DNA of 64,000 nt, taken from NCBI GenBank assembly GCA_934394565.1, contig CAKRQV010000004.1, positions 121,955 to 185,954 on the forward strand, given 5' to 3'. Positions 1-8,647 of this stretch are shown piece by piece (within the stretch, counting starts at the first letter, position 1; each line of letters opens with the position of its first letter). The notes under the pieces are model-generated. The model was not told the DNA's origin and did no database searches. It worked only from the letters and a program-made list of their open reading frames with translations. The stretch comes from an uncultured Lachnospiraceae bacterium (GTDB lineage Bacteria > Bacillota > Clostridia > Lachnospirales > Lachnospiraceae). The position numbers and the translations under genes are program-made.

Positions 1-597
1 ATATTCCCAGATCTCGCCATTTGTCGCCGCTGCATAAATACCGCCAAGAAGCGCCGCACCGACAACACCACCGATCGCACCCTCTACAGACTTCTTCGGG
101 CTTAATACCGGTGTCATCTTATGCTTACCGATCAGCTTGCCCACACAATATGCACAGGTATCGCAGCCCCAGGAAGCAAAAAAGATCAGCCATACATGTA
201 AAGCACCGCCCTCCAGACACCGTGTCTGGAAAATAAAGGACAGCATCACGCCCACATACAGGATACCAAACATCGCCGCCATGATCTGCTCCGCATGGAA
301 TTTCGGGTAGGTGAATACATAGACAAACATAATCAGTACCAGCGAACCCAGAAGCTCCATCAGCTGGAACTCCGGTGCAAACCACAGACACAGATAATAT
401 CCGATGATGCCCAGATAACCGGCGATTTCCAGTGCCGTAAAGGAATCCTCCCGCACCTTCATCACCTTATACAGCTCCTGCATACCGATCAACGATACAG
501 CCAGAAGCGTCATAAACAGAATGATACCGCCGGAACAGATCGTCAGCAGTGCGATCAGCACCAGCACGATACCACTGATCAGTCTCGTCTTAAACAT
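1..597 (-). CDS. cdsA: Phosphatidate cytidylyltransferase, 3' end cut by window
   Basis: I translated this stretch by hand: 199 codons are open from an ATG at 597, 1 nt after the uppS stop. CdsA makes CDP-diacylglycerol from phosphatidate and CTP at the membrane. Visible here are about six hydrophobic segments and, near the cut, CDTCAYCVGKLIGKHK followed by LSPKKSVEGAIGG, which is the family signature region. The C-terminus lies outside the window. Its position directly after uppS matches the usual frr-uppS-cdsA order of Firmicutes, so translational coupling to uppS is likely. Confidence 0.9.
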   Translation of the reverse strand, partial: MFKTRLISGIVLVLIALLTICSGGIILFMTLLAVSLIGMQELYKVMKVREDSFTALEIAGYLGIIGYYLCLWFAPEFQLMELLGSLVLIMFVYVFTYPKFHAEQIMAAMFGILYVGVMLSFIFQTRCLEGGALHVWLIFFASWGCDTCAYCVGKLIGKHKMTPVLSPKKSVEGAIGGVVGAALLGGIYAAATNGEIWEY

Positions 598-598
598 A

Positions 599-1315
599 TT
601 ACTTCACCCCGCCATATCTTCTGTCTCTGTGATTATACTGACGGATTGCATCCATCAGTTCCTCCCTGTGGAAATCCGGCCAGGCTACGTCTGTAAACAC
701 GAACTCCGTATAAGCCAGCTGCCACAAAAGATAATTGGAAAGCCTCTGCTCACCACTCGTACGGATTAAAAGATCCGGATCCGGCAGTCCCGCCGTATCC
801 AGATACGAAGCGATCAAATCCTCCGAAATTTCTCCCGTGATCTTCCCCGCACGCACATCATCTGCAATCTTATTCACAGCCCGCTTGATTTCATCCCGGC
901 TGCCGTAATTTAACGCAATCTGGAAAAAATTCTCATTGTACTGTGCCGAATACTCCTGCACCTCGCGGATACTCTCCTGAATATCCTCATCAAATGCCGT
1001 AGGATCTCCCAGCACCGTGATTCGCATATGATTCTTGTCCGCCATCTTCTTACACTTCTTCAGATACTGGCGAAACAGCTTCATCAGCCCATTGATCTCC
1101 TCTTTAGATCGCTTCCAGTTCTCCGTAGAAAACGCATACACCGTCAGATACTTGATCCCGATCTCAATGGCCACATCACTGATCTTCTCCAGATTGTCAC
1201 ATCCCTTCACATGCCCATACGACCGCGGCATCCCCTTCGCCCTGGCCCACCGACCATTCCCATCCAGAATAATCGCCACATGCTCCGGAATCTTTAAATC
1301 CTTATCATCTACCAT
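599..1315 (-). CDS. uppS: Isoprenyl transferase (undecaprenyl diphosphate synthase)
   Basis: The product is a 238-residue cis-prenyltransferase that condenses farnesyl diphosphate with isopentenyl diphosphate to build the C55 carrier lipid for peptidoglycan. The signature ILDGNGRWA places the Mg-binding Asp at residue 18. YAFSTENW lies at 60-67, and RTSGEQRLSNYLLWQ near 186 is the C-terminal substrate-binding motif. The length is normal for UppS. The gene sits between frr and cdsA on the same strand; the 264-nt gap to frr holds a long inverted repeat. The assignment is secure. Confidence 0.96.
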   Translation of the reverse strand: MVDDKDLKIPEHVAIILDGNGRWARAKGMPRSYGHVKGCDNLEKISDVAIEIGIKYLTVYAFSTENWKRSKEEINGLMKLFRQYLKKCKKMADKNHMRITVLGDPTAFDEDIQESIREVQEYSAQYNENFFQIALNYGSRDEIKRAVNKIADDVRAGKITGEISEDLIASYLDTAGLPDPDLLIRTSGEQRLSNYLLWQLAYTEFVFTDVAWPDFHREELMDAIRQYNHRDRRYGGVK

Positions 1316-1412
1316 TCTTATCTCTCCATATTTTAGTAAAACAGATCCATTTTCACTCCCTGTTTTCGCCAGACAGAATCATTGACTGTTTTCCTCATTT
1401 TAACGCGAAACA

Positions 1413-1562
1413 GTCCAGCCGACTTTCCGACAGACGCTCATCTGTCCATATGTATGCAAGCGACTTTCCCGAGCAAGAGTCCGAGACCTTAGGCTCGGAC
1501 CGGCGCAGGCGGAGCGCGCAGGCATACGGACAGATGAACGTCTGTCGGAAAGTCGGCTGGAC
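1413..1562 (-). repeat. 150-nt intergenic foldback between frr and uppS
   Basis: Left arm 1413-1457 and right arm 1522-1562 are inverted repeats of about 40 bp beginning GTCCAGCCGACTTTCC. They enclose a smaller hairpin, GTCCGAG...CTCGGAC, around 1479-1500. The two substitutions in the long stem are C-A and A-C mismatches on the plus strand but G-U wobbles on the minus strand. The stem therefore survives best in RNA transcribed with the surrounding pyrH-frr-uppS genes. No credible coding frame is present. It could be a miniature mobile element, an mRNA-stability or processing hairpin, or a structured RNA. Confidence 0.75.
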
Positions 1563-1579
1563 GTCACTCTTCTATCAAA

Positions 1580-2134
1580 TTAAACAGTCATGATCTCCTT
1601 AGATTTCAATTCTGTCATCTCATCTACTTCTTTGATGTATTTGTCGGTCACCTTCTGCACCTGATCCTGCATATCCTTGATTTCATCCTCAGATACATCG
1701 TCCGACTTACCCAGCTTCTTTAACATATCATTTGCATCACGACGGATATTACGGATCGCAACCTTGGCAGCCTCCGCTTTCTTCTTGATTTCTTTAACCA
1801 GATCCTTACGACGCTCCTCGGTAAGCTCCGGGAACACCAGACGGATAGATTTACCATCATTTGTCGGGTTGATACCCAGATCAGATGTCATAATGACTTT
1901 CTCGATCTCACGGATCATCTTGCTCTCCCACGGCTGGATCTGGATAATACGCGGCTCCGGTACGGAAACATTGGCTACCTGCTGGATTGGAGACGGTGTA
2001 CCATAATAGTCTACCGTCAGTCTGTCCAGTACATGCGGATTGGCACGTCCTGCACGGATGGCGCCGAACTCAGATTCCAGATTGGCAATCGTCTTTCCCA
2101 TCTTGGTCTCATATACTTTGATTTTCTCGTTCAT
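1580..2134 (-). CDS. frr: Ribosome recycling factor
   Basis: The product is 184 residues, the normal RRF length. RRF splits post-termination ribosomes together with EF-G. Conserved segments are GAIRAGRANPHVLDRLTVDYYG in the N-terminal helix and loop, TPSPIQQVANVSVPEPR, and the C-terminal helical arm RKDLVKEIKKKAE...VAIRNIRRDAND. It lies 42 nt after pyrH with an AGGAGGA-type Shine-Dalgarno sequence (SD) before its ATG. Pairing with pyrH is nearly universal in Firmicutes. Confidence 0.97.
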   Translation of the reverse strand: MNEKIKVYETKMGKTIANLESEFGAIRAGRANPHVLDRLTVDYYGTPSPIQQVANVSVPEPRIIQIQPWESKMIREIEKVIMTSDLGINPTNDGKSIRLVFPELTEERRKDLVKEIKKKAEAAKVAIRNIRRDANDMLKKLGKSDDVSEDEIKDMQDQVQKVTDKYIKEVDEMTELKSKEIMTV

Positions 2135-2176
2135 TACATCGTCCTCCTTAAAATGGGCCTGTCAGTCCACAGTCCT

Positions 2177-2875
2177 CTATTCTACGGTCACCCTTGTACC
2201 GTTGATATCACCTTTTGCTGCACGCACAATGCTGTTTTCCTCATTTAACAGGAATACAAGCATCGGCATCTTGTTCTCCATACACATGATGGAGGCAGAC
2301 AGATCCATAGCTGCCAGTCTCTGGTCGATAACCTCCTGAATGGAGATTTCATCATATTTCCTGGCCTGCGGATTTGTCTTCGGATCACTGTCATAAATAC
2401 CGTCGATGGCTTTAGCCAGCAGAATCGTCTCGGCCTCGATCTCAATCGCACGCAGTACTGTCGCCGTATCGGTGGAGAAATACGGATGTCCCGTACCACC
2501 GGCAAAGAATACCACCTTCTTCTGCTCTAAGGCTGCTACAGCGGCATCCTTGGAAAACAGTGTTGTAAATGCACCACAGGTAAACGGTGTCATAACCTCT
2601 GTCTGCATACCCACAGAGCGGAAAATCTCAGATACATAAATGCAATTCATGATTGTAGCCAGCATGCCGATCTGGTCAGCCTTCGGACGGTCGATCGTCT
2701 CGCTGGTACGTCCGCGCCAGAAGTTACCGCCGCCGATCACGATACCGACCTCGATACCCTCATCAACCAGCTGTTTTACCTGTTTTGCAACGACAGTTAC
2801 GGTCGGCTCGTCAAAGCCTGTGTGTTTTTCTCCGGCGAGTGCCTCACCGCTTAACTTCAGTAATACTCTCTTCAT
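2177..2875 (-). CDS. pyrH: UMP kinase
   Basis: The 232-residue product phosphorylates UMP to UDP and belongs to the hexameric bacterial UMP kinase / amino acid kinase family. LKLSGEAL near the N-terminus, GGGNFWRGR around 48-56, and FAGGTGHPYFSTDTA are the phosphate- and UMP-binding elements. DGIYDSDPKTNP is the typical ATP-site loop. It lies 19 nt downstream of lysC and 42 nt upstream of frr, so lysC-pyrH-frr-uppS-cdsA probably share transcription. Length and motifs are ordinary. Confidence 0.97.
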   Translation of the reverse strand: MKRVLLKLSGEALAGEKHTGFDEPTVTVVAKQVKQLVDEGIEVGIVIGGGNFWRGRTSETIDRPKADQIGMLATIMNCIYVSEIFRSVGMQTEVMTPFTCGAFTTLFSKDAAVAALEQKKVVFFAGGTGHPYFSTDTATVLRAIEIEAETILLAKAIDGIYDSDPKTNPQARKYDEISIQEVIDQRLAAMDLSASIMCMENKMPMLVFLLNEENSIVRAAKGDINGTRVTVE

Positions 2876-2894
2876 ACGTTAATATCCCCCTGCA

Positions 2895-4214
2895 TTATAA
2901 TTTACATAATACAAAAATATTGTAGATTGCCCGGATTGCCGTCTCAAAATCATTATTTTCCACACCGATGATGATATTTAACTCACTGGAGCCCTGATCG
3001 ATCATCTTGACATTGACACGGGCATGCGCCAGTGCGGAAAAGATACGGCCTGCTGTACCACGGGCAGATTTCATACCACGGCCTACAACAGCGATCAGTG
3101 CCAGATCAGCCTCCAGAGAAACATGGTCCGGATGAACGGCTTTCTGGATACCGGTCAGTACCTTCTGCTCATGCTCTTCAAATTCAGTCTCATGTACCAG
3201 AATTGTCATCGTATCGATACCGGACGGCATATGTTCAAAGGAAATCCCGTTTTCTTCAAATACCTGCAGTACCTTGCGTCCAAAACCAACCTCGGCATTC
3301 ATCATATCTTTCTCAATTGTGACAGAGGCAAAGCCCTTTTTGCCGGCAATACCGGTGATGATATAGTCGGACTTTGTGCAGGTGTCACCAACGATCATCG
3401 TACCCTTGTCTTCCGGTGCATTTGTATTGCGGATATTGATCGGAATACCTTCAGAACGGACCGGGAAGATTGCATCCTCGTGGAGCACGGACGCACCCAT
3501 GTAGGACAGCTCACGAAGTTCTCTGTAGGTGATCACCTCGATCGGCACCGGATTATCCACGATACGCGGATCTGTCACGAGACAGCCGGAAACGTCAGTC
3601 CAGTTTTCGTACATATCAGCTTTTACTGCACGGGCTACTAAAGACCCTGTAATGTCGGAACCACCACGGGAGAATGTACGGACAACACCGTTGGCATCGG
3701 CGCCATAGAAACCTGGGATGACCGCATACTCCTGCTTATCCAGCGCATCAGCCAGCAGACGGTTGGTCGTCTCATTATCGAGTGTACCATCCTCAAAAAA
3801 GCGGATCACATCTGCCGCATCAACAAAAGCAAAGCCCAGATACGCTGCCATCACCATACCGTTTAAAAATTCACCACGGGATGCCGCATACTGGATACCT
3901 GCTTTATCTGTAAAATCTTTTCTGATCTTTTCAAATGCATCATCCAGCGAAAGGCTCAGAGAGAGACCATCAATGATCTCCTGATATCTGGCTTTGATCT
4001 GTTCCAGATCTTTGGAAAAATCCTCTTCTTTTTCTGCTTTCGCATAGCAGCCATACAGCATATCTGTTACTTTGGTATCAGAAGAAAAACGCTTGCCCGG
4101 GGCAGACGGCACAACATAACGTCTGCTGTCCTCCGCACGGATGATCTTTCCTACCTTTTCAAACTGTGCTGCGCTGGCCAGCGAGCTTCCGCCGAACTTT
4201 ACAACTTTTTTCAT
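2895..4214 (-). CDS. lysC: Aspartate kinase
   Basis: The 439-residue enzyme phosphorylates aspartate, the first step toward lysine, threonine, methionine and diaminopimelate. KFGGSSLA at residues 6-13 is the ATP-site motif, and SRGGSDITGSLVARA lies near 207. Two ACT-like segments follow (about 300-439), with VGRGMK in the second; these normally bind the feedback amino acid. I start at the ATG at 4214, preceded by GGGAGGAATATT. The open frame continues 59 codons upstream but reads through a repeat element and looks noncoding. No lysine riboswitch was recognised in the leader. Confidence 0.94.
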   Translation of the reverse strand: MKKVVKFGGSSLASAAQFEKVGKIIRAEDSRRYVVPSAPGKRFSSDTKVTDMLYGCYAKAEKEEDFSKDLEQIKARYQEIIDGLSLSLSLDDAFEKIRKDFTDKAGIQYAASRGEFLNGMVMAAYLGFAFVDAADVIRFFEDGTLDNETTNRLLADALDKQEYAVIPGFYGADANGVVRTFSRGGSDITGSLVARAVKADMYENWTDVSGCLVTDPRIVDNPVPIEVITYRELRELSYMGASVLHEDAIFPVRSEGIPINIRNTNAPEDKGTMIVGDTCTKSDYIITGIAGKKGFASVTIEKDMMNAEVGFGRKVLQVFEENGISFEHMPSGIDTMTILVHETEFEEHEQKVLTGIQKAVHPDHVSLEADLALIAVVGRGMKSARGTAGRIFSALAHARVNVKMIDQGSSELNIIIGVENNDFETAIRAIYNIFVLCKL

Positions 4215-4238
4215 AATATTCCTCCCCAGACGCCTATC

Positions 4239-4338
4239 AGCTATGAGAAACACGCTTTGCGAGTTTCTCATGGCTATCGCGGCAGTCGCCAAGGTCTCGT
4301 GCAAACCCAGACTTTGGCTCGTTGCTCGCGTAAAAAAA
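4239..4338 (-). repeat. Terminator-docked structured repeat, copy 1 (lysC leader)
   Basis: This is copy 1 of a five-member family. On the plus strand it reads a hairpin ATGAGAAAC...GTTTCTCAT (4243-4271, extended by AGC/GCT), then GCGGCAGTCGCCAAGGTC, then GACTTTGGCTCGTTG, then CTCGCGTAAAAAAA. The apical CGTGC/GCACG hairpin seen in other copies is broken here. It lies in the 5' untranslated region of lysC, downstream of the promoter at 4382-4410. Confidence 0.8.
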
Positions 4339-4381
4339 CAGCCTGTTTCCTTTGTATATAGAGATCTTAAAAATCCTATAA

Positions 4382-4410
4382 ATTTTATCATCTAACTTCT
4401 TGCTTGTAAA
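4382..4410 (-). promoter_or_regulatory. Probable lysC promoter
   Basis: On the minus strand a TTTACA -35 box (4405-4410) and a TAAAAT -10 box (4382-4387) are separated by 17 nt. Transcription from here would run through repeat copy 1 into lysC. This is a sequence match only. Confidence 0.5.
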
Positions 4411-4463
4411 GTTCCGAAGCTAATTTCTATGGGAAAAAGGCTGTTTTTATGAAGAATATTCGA

Positions 4464-4976
4464 TTAGATAAGCTGCGGATCTCCCTCTGGAGAACGGAGG
4501 CTCTGCTTGATATTGGCCAGTACGGTCCTGTAGTCCTTCTTTGTAACAATGGCAATTTCCGAAAACAGGACTTTCTGTGCCGTAAGAAGAGTTGCTTTAT
4601 CCCGGCTGCCAAGAGGTTTTTCAAGGTCTTTTTTCATCAGCATACGGGTCATACGTGCCATCTTGTACGGATCTCCCTCTTTCATGATGCCCAGCATCCA
4701 TTCCTGCCTGGCACCGATATCACTGATCCACTCCTGTTCATCATGAAGGATTCCTTTAAATACCTGCTGCATCTCCTCGCTGGAAAGCAGTTTTCTGAGT
4801 CTGGCCCCTCTGTCCGGATCCTGCTTAACCGGGACATATACGGTCGTCTTGCCATCCGGCCAGGAACTGAGCTGATAATAGCTGACACGTTCTCTGCCCT
4901 TTGGCATCTCTACGATAGATTTAACTTCACACACGCCCTCCATGGAATGTACCACATAGTCGCCTGCCTTTAACAT
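4464..4976 (-). CDS. CarD family transcriptional regulator
   Basis: The 170-residue protein has a CarD/CdnL architecture. An N-terminal Tudor-like RNA polymerase interaction domain (about 1-60: MLKAGDYVVHSMEGVCEV, then YYQLSSWPDGKTTVYVPV) is followed by an all-helical C-terminal domain. CarD proteins bind the polymerase beta lobe and stabilise open complexes. It is a monocistronic gene behind a consensus promoter at 5051-5079. Family assignment is firm; the regulated genes cannot be read from sequence. Confidence 0.85.
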   Translation of the reverse strand: MLKAGDYVVHSMEGVCEVKSIVEMPKGRERVSYYQLSSWPDGKTTVYVPVKQDPDRGARLRKLLSSEEMQQVFKGILHDEQEWISDIGARQEWMLGIMKEGDPYKMARMTRMLMKKDLEKPLGSRDKATLLTAQKVLFSEIAIVTKKDYRTVLANIKQSLRSPEGDPQLI

Positions 4977-5050
4977 TTGTTCTCCCTCTCTTTTTCAAAC
5001 AAAAACGATAGACCCTTTCAATTGTCAGATTTCATCAGAACTGTACATAA

Positions 5051-5079
5051 ATTATAGCTTAATTTTGGAAAGGTGTCAA
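5051..5079 (-). promoter_or_regulatory. Promoter of the CarD-type gene
   Basis: A perfect sigma-A-type promoter on the minus strand: TTGACA (5074-5079), 17-nt spacer, TATAAT (5051-5056). It lies about 75 nt upstream of the CarD-type start codon. Confidence 0.8.
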
Positions 5080-5126
5080 ATTCATTTTGATTTTTCAGGC
5101 AAAAGAGCGTATTTCGTCAGGTAGAA

Positions 5127-6032
5127 TTATGTAAAGGGATACTGCTGTCCAATAGCCAGGAAAATCCCCGGCAAAAGAGCCAGGACAGACATCTTTTTAT
5201 CACGGCTTTTAAAGATATATTCCGGATGGTGAGCGCATAACGACAGAGCCACATGCCGGCACGCTGCATCGAAGCGCTGACCAAATGACTGTTCCCGGCA
5301 GCCAAGCCTGTGATTATACAGCATGGCATAGCTCATGGGATTTCGCCGTTCCTGCCGTCTCTCATACAGTGTTTTGCTGCCACAAAGATATTCGCCGCGG
5401 CACACAGCCTGTGCATACCAACGCATTCGGTATCCCTGCATTGCCAGTGCATCCAGGGTAAGCTGTAATGGCGTCTCAATTTCCCCCGAACAGGATAACA
5501 GTGGATATTTCCGCAAAATGTCGGTTCGTATCACATCAAAGCGCTCCGTCTCCAACCCATATTTCTGCCGTTCCAGACAAGTGGCATCTACATAACCACG
5601 GATACCAATCCGCGGTTCTTTTTTATACAGGGGGCGCCCGTCCAGATAGCACTTGGCTCCACTGACACCGATCAGGAGCTCATTTCCCTGGATCTGCGCC
5701 AGCCAGTCCAGAATACATGCCATAGCTTCCGGCTCCAGAAACTCCTCTGCCTCCAACAGACAGAAATACTCCCCTCTGGCCACATCTAATGCCATCTGTA
5801 CTGCCTGCATTCTTCCATTTTCCTGACATTCTGCCACCTGAATCACAAAAGGTTCTGTGCGCCCGCGCCAGCCGGATGTCAGCATCCGAAGCTGTCCCTG
5901 CCTCTCCTGATCCATGATCAGCCATTCAAAATGAAATCTTGTCTGTGCCAGCAATGTTTCATATACATGCGGCAGCAGATATGCCCGGTTTCTGACAATC
6001 GTACAGATCGTTATGCGTGTTTGGTTTCTCAT
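5127..6032 (-). CDS. Glycosyltransferase family 2-like protein
   Basis: The 301-residue product starts MRNQTRITICTIVRNRAYLL, the typical GT-A beginning. A nucleotide-sugar-like segment (HFEWLIMDQ) and GEYFCLLEAEEFLEPEAM follow, the last occupying the position of the metal-binding DxD strand, although a clear DxD is not preserved. The C-terminus ends in a hydrophobic stretch (VLALLPGIFLAIG). I chose the ATG at 6032 because AGAGGA precedes it; the longer open frame upstream has no ribosome site. Acceptor and sugar are unknown. With GtrA nearby it may serve cell-surface glycans. Confidence 0.7.
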   Translation of the reverse strand: MRNQTRITICTIVRNRAYLLPHVYETLLAQTRFHFEWLIMDQERQGQLRMLTSGWRGRTEPFVIQVAECQENGRMQAVQMALDVARGEYFCLLEAEEFLEPEAMACILDWLAQIQGNELLIGVSGAKCYLDGRPLYKKEPRIGIRGYVDATCLERQKYGLETERFDVIRTDILRKYPLLSCSGEIETPLQLTLDALAMQGYRMRWYAQAVCRGEYLCGSKTLYERRQERRNPMSYAMLYNHRLGCREQSFGQRFDAACRHVALSLCAHHPEYIFKSRDKKMSVLALLPGIFLAIGQQYPFT

Positions 6033-6120
6033 ATTGATTCCTCTTCCTGCGCTGCTGTTTATGCAGCTGATACCGAAAAATGGGAAAAAGCTTCCGGACC
6101 ATTTTTCATTTACACAGCAA

Positions 6121-6153
6121 CAAAAACATCTGACAGCCTGTCCGTCAGATGTA
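6121..6153 (-). terminator. Possible leader hairpin / attenuator before the GT2 gene
   Basis: Inverted repeat ACATCTGAC...GTCAGATGT followed on the minus strand by TTTTTG. It lies between the gtrA terminator and the GT2 start, so it could act as an attenuator. Evidence is the hairpin plus U-run only. Confidence 0.4.
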
Positions 6154-6262
6154 ATAGTATCTATGCAGCAGAAATAAAGAGTATGCCCGCTTTTATGCAA
6201 AACCGTACGACAAAAAGTGTCATCAAAAATGAGCTGTTACATTATTTTTCCATACATATACG

Positions 6263-6303
6263 AAAAAGCTGTTACACATGCTCACCATGCATAACAGCTT
6301 TTA
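6263..6303 (-). terminator. Intrinsic terminator of the GtrA gene
   Basis: An 11-bp stem AAAAGCTGTTA / TAACAGCTTTT, followed by a T-run on the minus strand, overlaps the gtrA stop codon. Confidence 0.75.
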
Positions 6304-6735
6304 CTTGAAGATCCGTTTCTTACTGAATATGTAATTTAATAAGATCACAATCACATTGGAACCGCTCTTAACCAGAAGCTCCCAAATCCGATCTGAAAAT
6401 ACCGCCGAAGGCGGGCCCGTCATTTCTACCAGTACTACAACAATAATCTCATCAAAAATACCGGTCAGAAAACGGTAAAAGAAAAATACACCGAACTCCT
6501 TCCATACATTATCCGAAGTGCTTTTAAATACCCAGAGCCGATTCGTTGTGTAGGCAACCAGCACACTGATCAGCCATGCCAGCGCATTGGCATACTCCGT
6601 AGGTACATCGAAATGCCGAAGTGCCATAAACGTACCAATATTGGCAAAGACTGTCACTACCCCAAACAGCGCATACAGCACAAACTCTTTCAGGTCCGGA
6701 TACTTGCGAAATTTATTTCTTGTCCAGGCAACCAT
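6301..6735 (-). CDS. GtrA family membrane protein
   Basis: The 144-residue protein has four predicted membrane segments. The GtrA pattern includes FVLYALFGVVTVFANIGTF in segment 1, NALAWLISVLVAYTTNRLWVF in segment 2, and a basic C-terminal end NYIFSKKRIFK. GtrA proteins are thought to flip or move lipid-linked sugars (undecaprenyl-phosphate-glucose in Shigella phages) for glycan modification. The neighbouring glycosyltransferase fits that theme. The substrate is not deducible. Confidence 0.85.
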   Translation of the reverse strand: MVAWTRNKFRKYPDLKEFVLYALFGVVTVFANIGTFMALRHFDVPTEYANALAWLISVLVAYTTNRLWVFKSTSDNVWKEFGVFFFYRFLTGIFDEIIVVVLVEMTGPPSAVFSDRIWELLVKSGSNVIVILLNYIFSKKRIFK

Positions 6736-6940
6736 ACTGTCTCATCCTTGTCTATTTTTGCTTATCCCCGCTGCAGTCCATCGTGCACTGCACAGGAAAA
6801 CGCTTACTAAAGACAGGAGTATACCTTATTTTTACCCTTTTTGCAAGAAAACTTTTTTCATATCTACAATATATTGCTATTTTCGACTCAACAATCAACA
6901 TTCCCCGCAAAACTGTATGGATATCTTCTTTTGCTGCCAG

Positions 6941-7369
6941 TTAACGTCTGCGCTTTCTGTCTTTCGGAGAGAGCAAGTGTATGATTGCCAGCACAACCGC
7001 CCGCACCACGGCAAATATGATAAACAACACCATAAAGCCCACAAGGCCAAATACTATATCCGCAAAATCCATCGTTCCTGTATGGGTAATCCCCTGGCCG
7101 ATCTCAATGGCAAACGTAATAACGATCATCAATGTAAACACATAGATCCACGCAATCACCAACACATGATTCTTACTCAGCAGCTTAAACAACGGAAAAA
7201 TCACAAACAGCATCAGCATCCCCAGAATACCGATAACCCAGAAATGCAGTTCCTTATCCGTCATGACCGTCTCAAAAGAATCGTTCCATGTCATAATACC
7301 ATTATGGATCCTGGTCACAATCTCCACGATCCCGTACAATATTTTCTCCATAGTCTGTAACGCCTCCAT
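6941..7369 (-). CDS. Small four-helix membrane protein, VanZ-like
   Basis: The 142-residue protein has about four hydrophobic helices and a very basic tail (PKDRKRRR). The segment EIGQGITHTGTMDFADIVFGLVGF resembles the E-Q...D-x-x-D...G pattern of VanZ-like proteins, but the match is partial. A later ATG at codon 7 has a GGAGG 11 nt upstream and may be the real start. No enzymatic function can be assigned. It is a single gene between gtrA and the DUF4349 gene. Confidence 0.55.
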   Translation of the reverse strand: MEALQTMEKILYGIVEIVTRIHNGIMTWNDSFETVMTDKELHFWVIGILGMLMLFVIFPLFKLLSKNHVLVIAWIYVFTLMIVITFAIEIGQGITHTGTMDFADIVFGLVGFMVLFIIFAVVRAVVLAIIHLLSPKDRKRRR

Positions 7370-7435
7370 CCGTCTTTTCGACTGCGTTGCATTATAGCAC
7401 AGCCCCGGCGTTTTGTGTTAAGGATTCACGCTATT

Positions 7436-8647
7436 TCACACTTTCTTTATAATCTCATCTGCCTTTTCACCGTCAGAAAGTCCCCGGTCATCACCTGTCT
7501 TTCTATTTTTTCGCACACGCCGTACAAGCAGTACAATGCCCACCAAAAGCACACCCAAAACAGCCAGAATCGGCAATTCGCCAAGGATAAACAGCACCAC
7601 ATTCTCACATCCGTTTCCCAGTGCTGTCAGACTCCCCACAAATCTGTCCTTCAACCTGGTCAGAAATGTATCCTTCTCCGTTGCTGTCACCCGTGTCACC
7701 TCATATGCACTCAGCTCCAGTGTACTGTAATCCACCTGGTTCTGCATCACCTTCAGCCGTGAGCTGTAACTTTCCAGCTGATACCGCACCTCCGTCAGCT
7801 GATTCTGGATCGCCAGCGTCGTATCGATCGAATCTGCTTTTTCCAGAAGTCCCAGAAGTGTCTGCTGTTCCGTCTGCAAAGCCTCGATATGTGACTGGAC
7901 ATCCACATATTCCAGCGTCACATCCTCCACGCTTTCCGACTGACTCCTCACTTTGGCATTGCTTTTTGCCGTATCTGTCAGCTCATTTCTTTTTTCTGCA
8001 GGTACACGGATCGTCATATAGAGACTTCTGCCACCATTTTCGGCATCTCCGGAAACTTCCGACTGTTCAATATATCCACCCAGTTCACTGACTTTCTGAC
8101 GGACTGCATCTGCATAGGCATCAAACTCTGTCGTATCCACCGTCAGACGGCTGGTATACACAAGCTTCTGCTGTGTCGTTTCCGTGTCGGAAAGTTCATC
8201 CGCTGCCTTATTTTCTAAAGCCGCCCCTGCAGAAGCTCCATCCGCAGCCGCCGCTGTTTCCGTGCCATAGCCTTCTTCGGCACTTTCCTCATACGCGCCA
8301 TCCATCTGGGCACTTTCCGCTTCTCCGGCCATATCCATCATTGCTGCCTTTGAAGACCCCATCCGCCAGGAATCTGTCACCGCCGCACCGGCGCCAAAGG
8401 CAAGCACCAGAGCCAGACACGCTGCCACCACCTTCATAAACCGTCGCCAGTGCCATCTTTTTTTCTTTGTTCCCTTCATATCGATCACCTTTTCTTTCTT
8501 ATCCACCATGTCCGCCATAGCTTTCAGAAAACCCGAAGAAAACGAATGCTGTGTTCTGATCTCATCCTCCTTCGGAACCTGCATGGCTTCCTTTTCCATC
8601 TGTTCTTCCAGTGCCTGTTGTAAGATGTTCCCTGCTTTTTCTGTCAT
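7436..8647 (-). CDS. DUF4349 membrane protein, probable anti-sigma partner
   Basis: The 403-residue protein has a cytoplasmic N-terminal region (1-65), a transmembrane helix (about 68-90, MKVVAACLALVLAFGAGAA), an acidic/Ala-rich linker, and a DUF4349 domain (about 165-350). That domain starts KLVYTSRLTVDTTEFDAYADAV and includes a coiled coil (VDVQSHIEALQTEQQTLLGLLEKA). A second membrane helix lies near 355-378. Its start overlaps the stop of the upstream ECF sigma gene by 4 nt (ATGA), which is typical of sigma/anti-sigma pairs. Anti-sigma function is inferred from position and topology. Confidence 0.75.
   Translation of the reverse strand: MTEKAGNILQQALEEQMEKEAMQVPKEDEIRTQHSFSSGFLKAMADMVDKKEKVIDMKGTKKKRWHWRRFMKVVAACLALVLAFGAGAAVTDSWRMGSSKAAMMDMAGEAESAQMDGAYEESAEEGYGTETAAAADGASAGAALENKAADELSDTETTQQKLVYTSRLTVDTTEFDAYADAVRQKVSELGGYIEQSEVSGDAENGGRSLYMTIRVPAEKRNELTDTAKSNAKVRSQSESVEDVTLEYVDVQSHIEALQTEQQTLLGLLEKADSIDTTLAIQNQLTEVRYQLESYSSRLKVMQNQVDYSTLELSAYEVTRVTATEKDTFLTRLKDRFVGSLTALGNGCENVVLFILGELPILAVLGVLLVGIVLLVRRVRKNRKTGDDRGLSDGEKADEIIKKV

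Noticed and set aside
4215..4391. 59-codon N-terminal extension of aspartate kinase
   Set aside because: It reads through repeat copy 1, has no ribosome site, and the conserved kinase start at 4214 has a good one.
4215..4464. Lysine riboswitch in the lysC leader
   Set aside because: The leader contains repeat copy 1 but none of the conserved lysine-riboswitch core that I can recognise.
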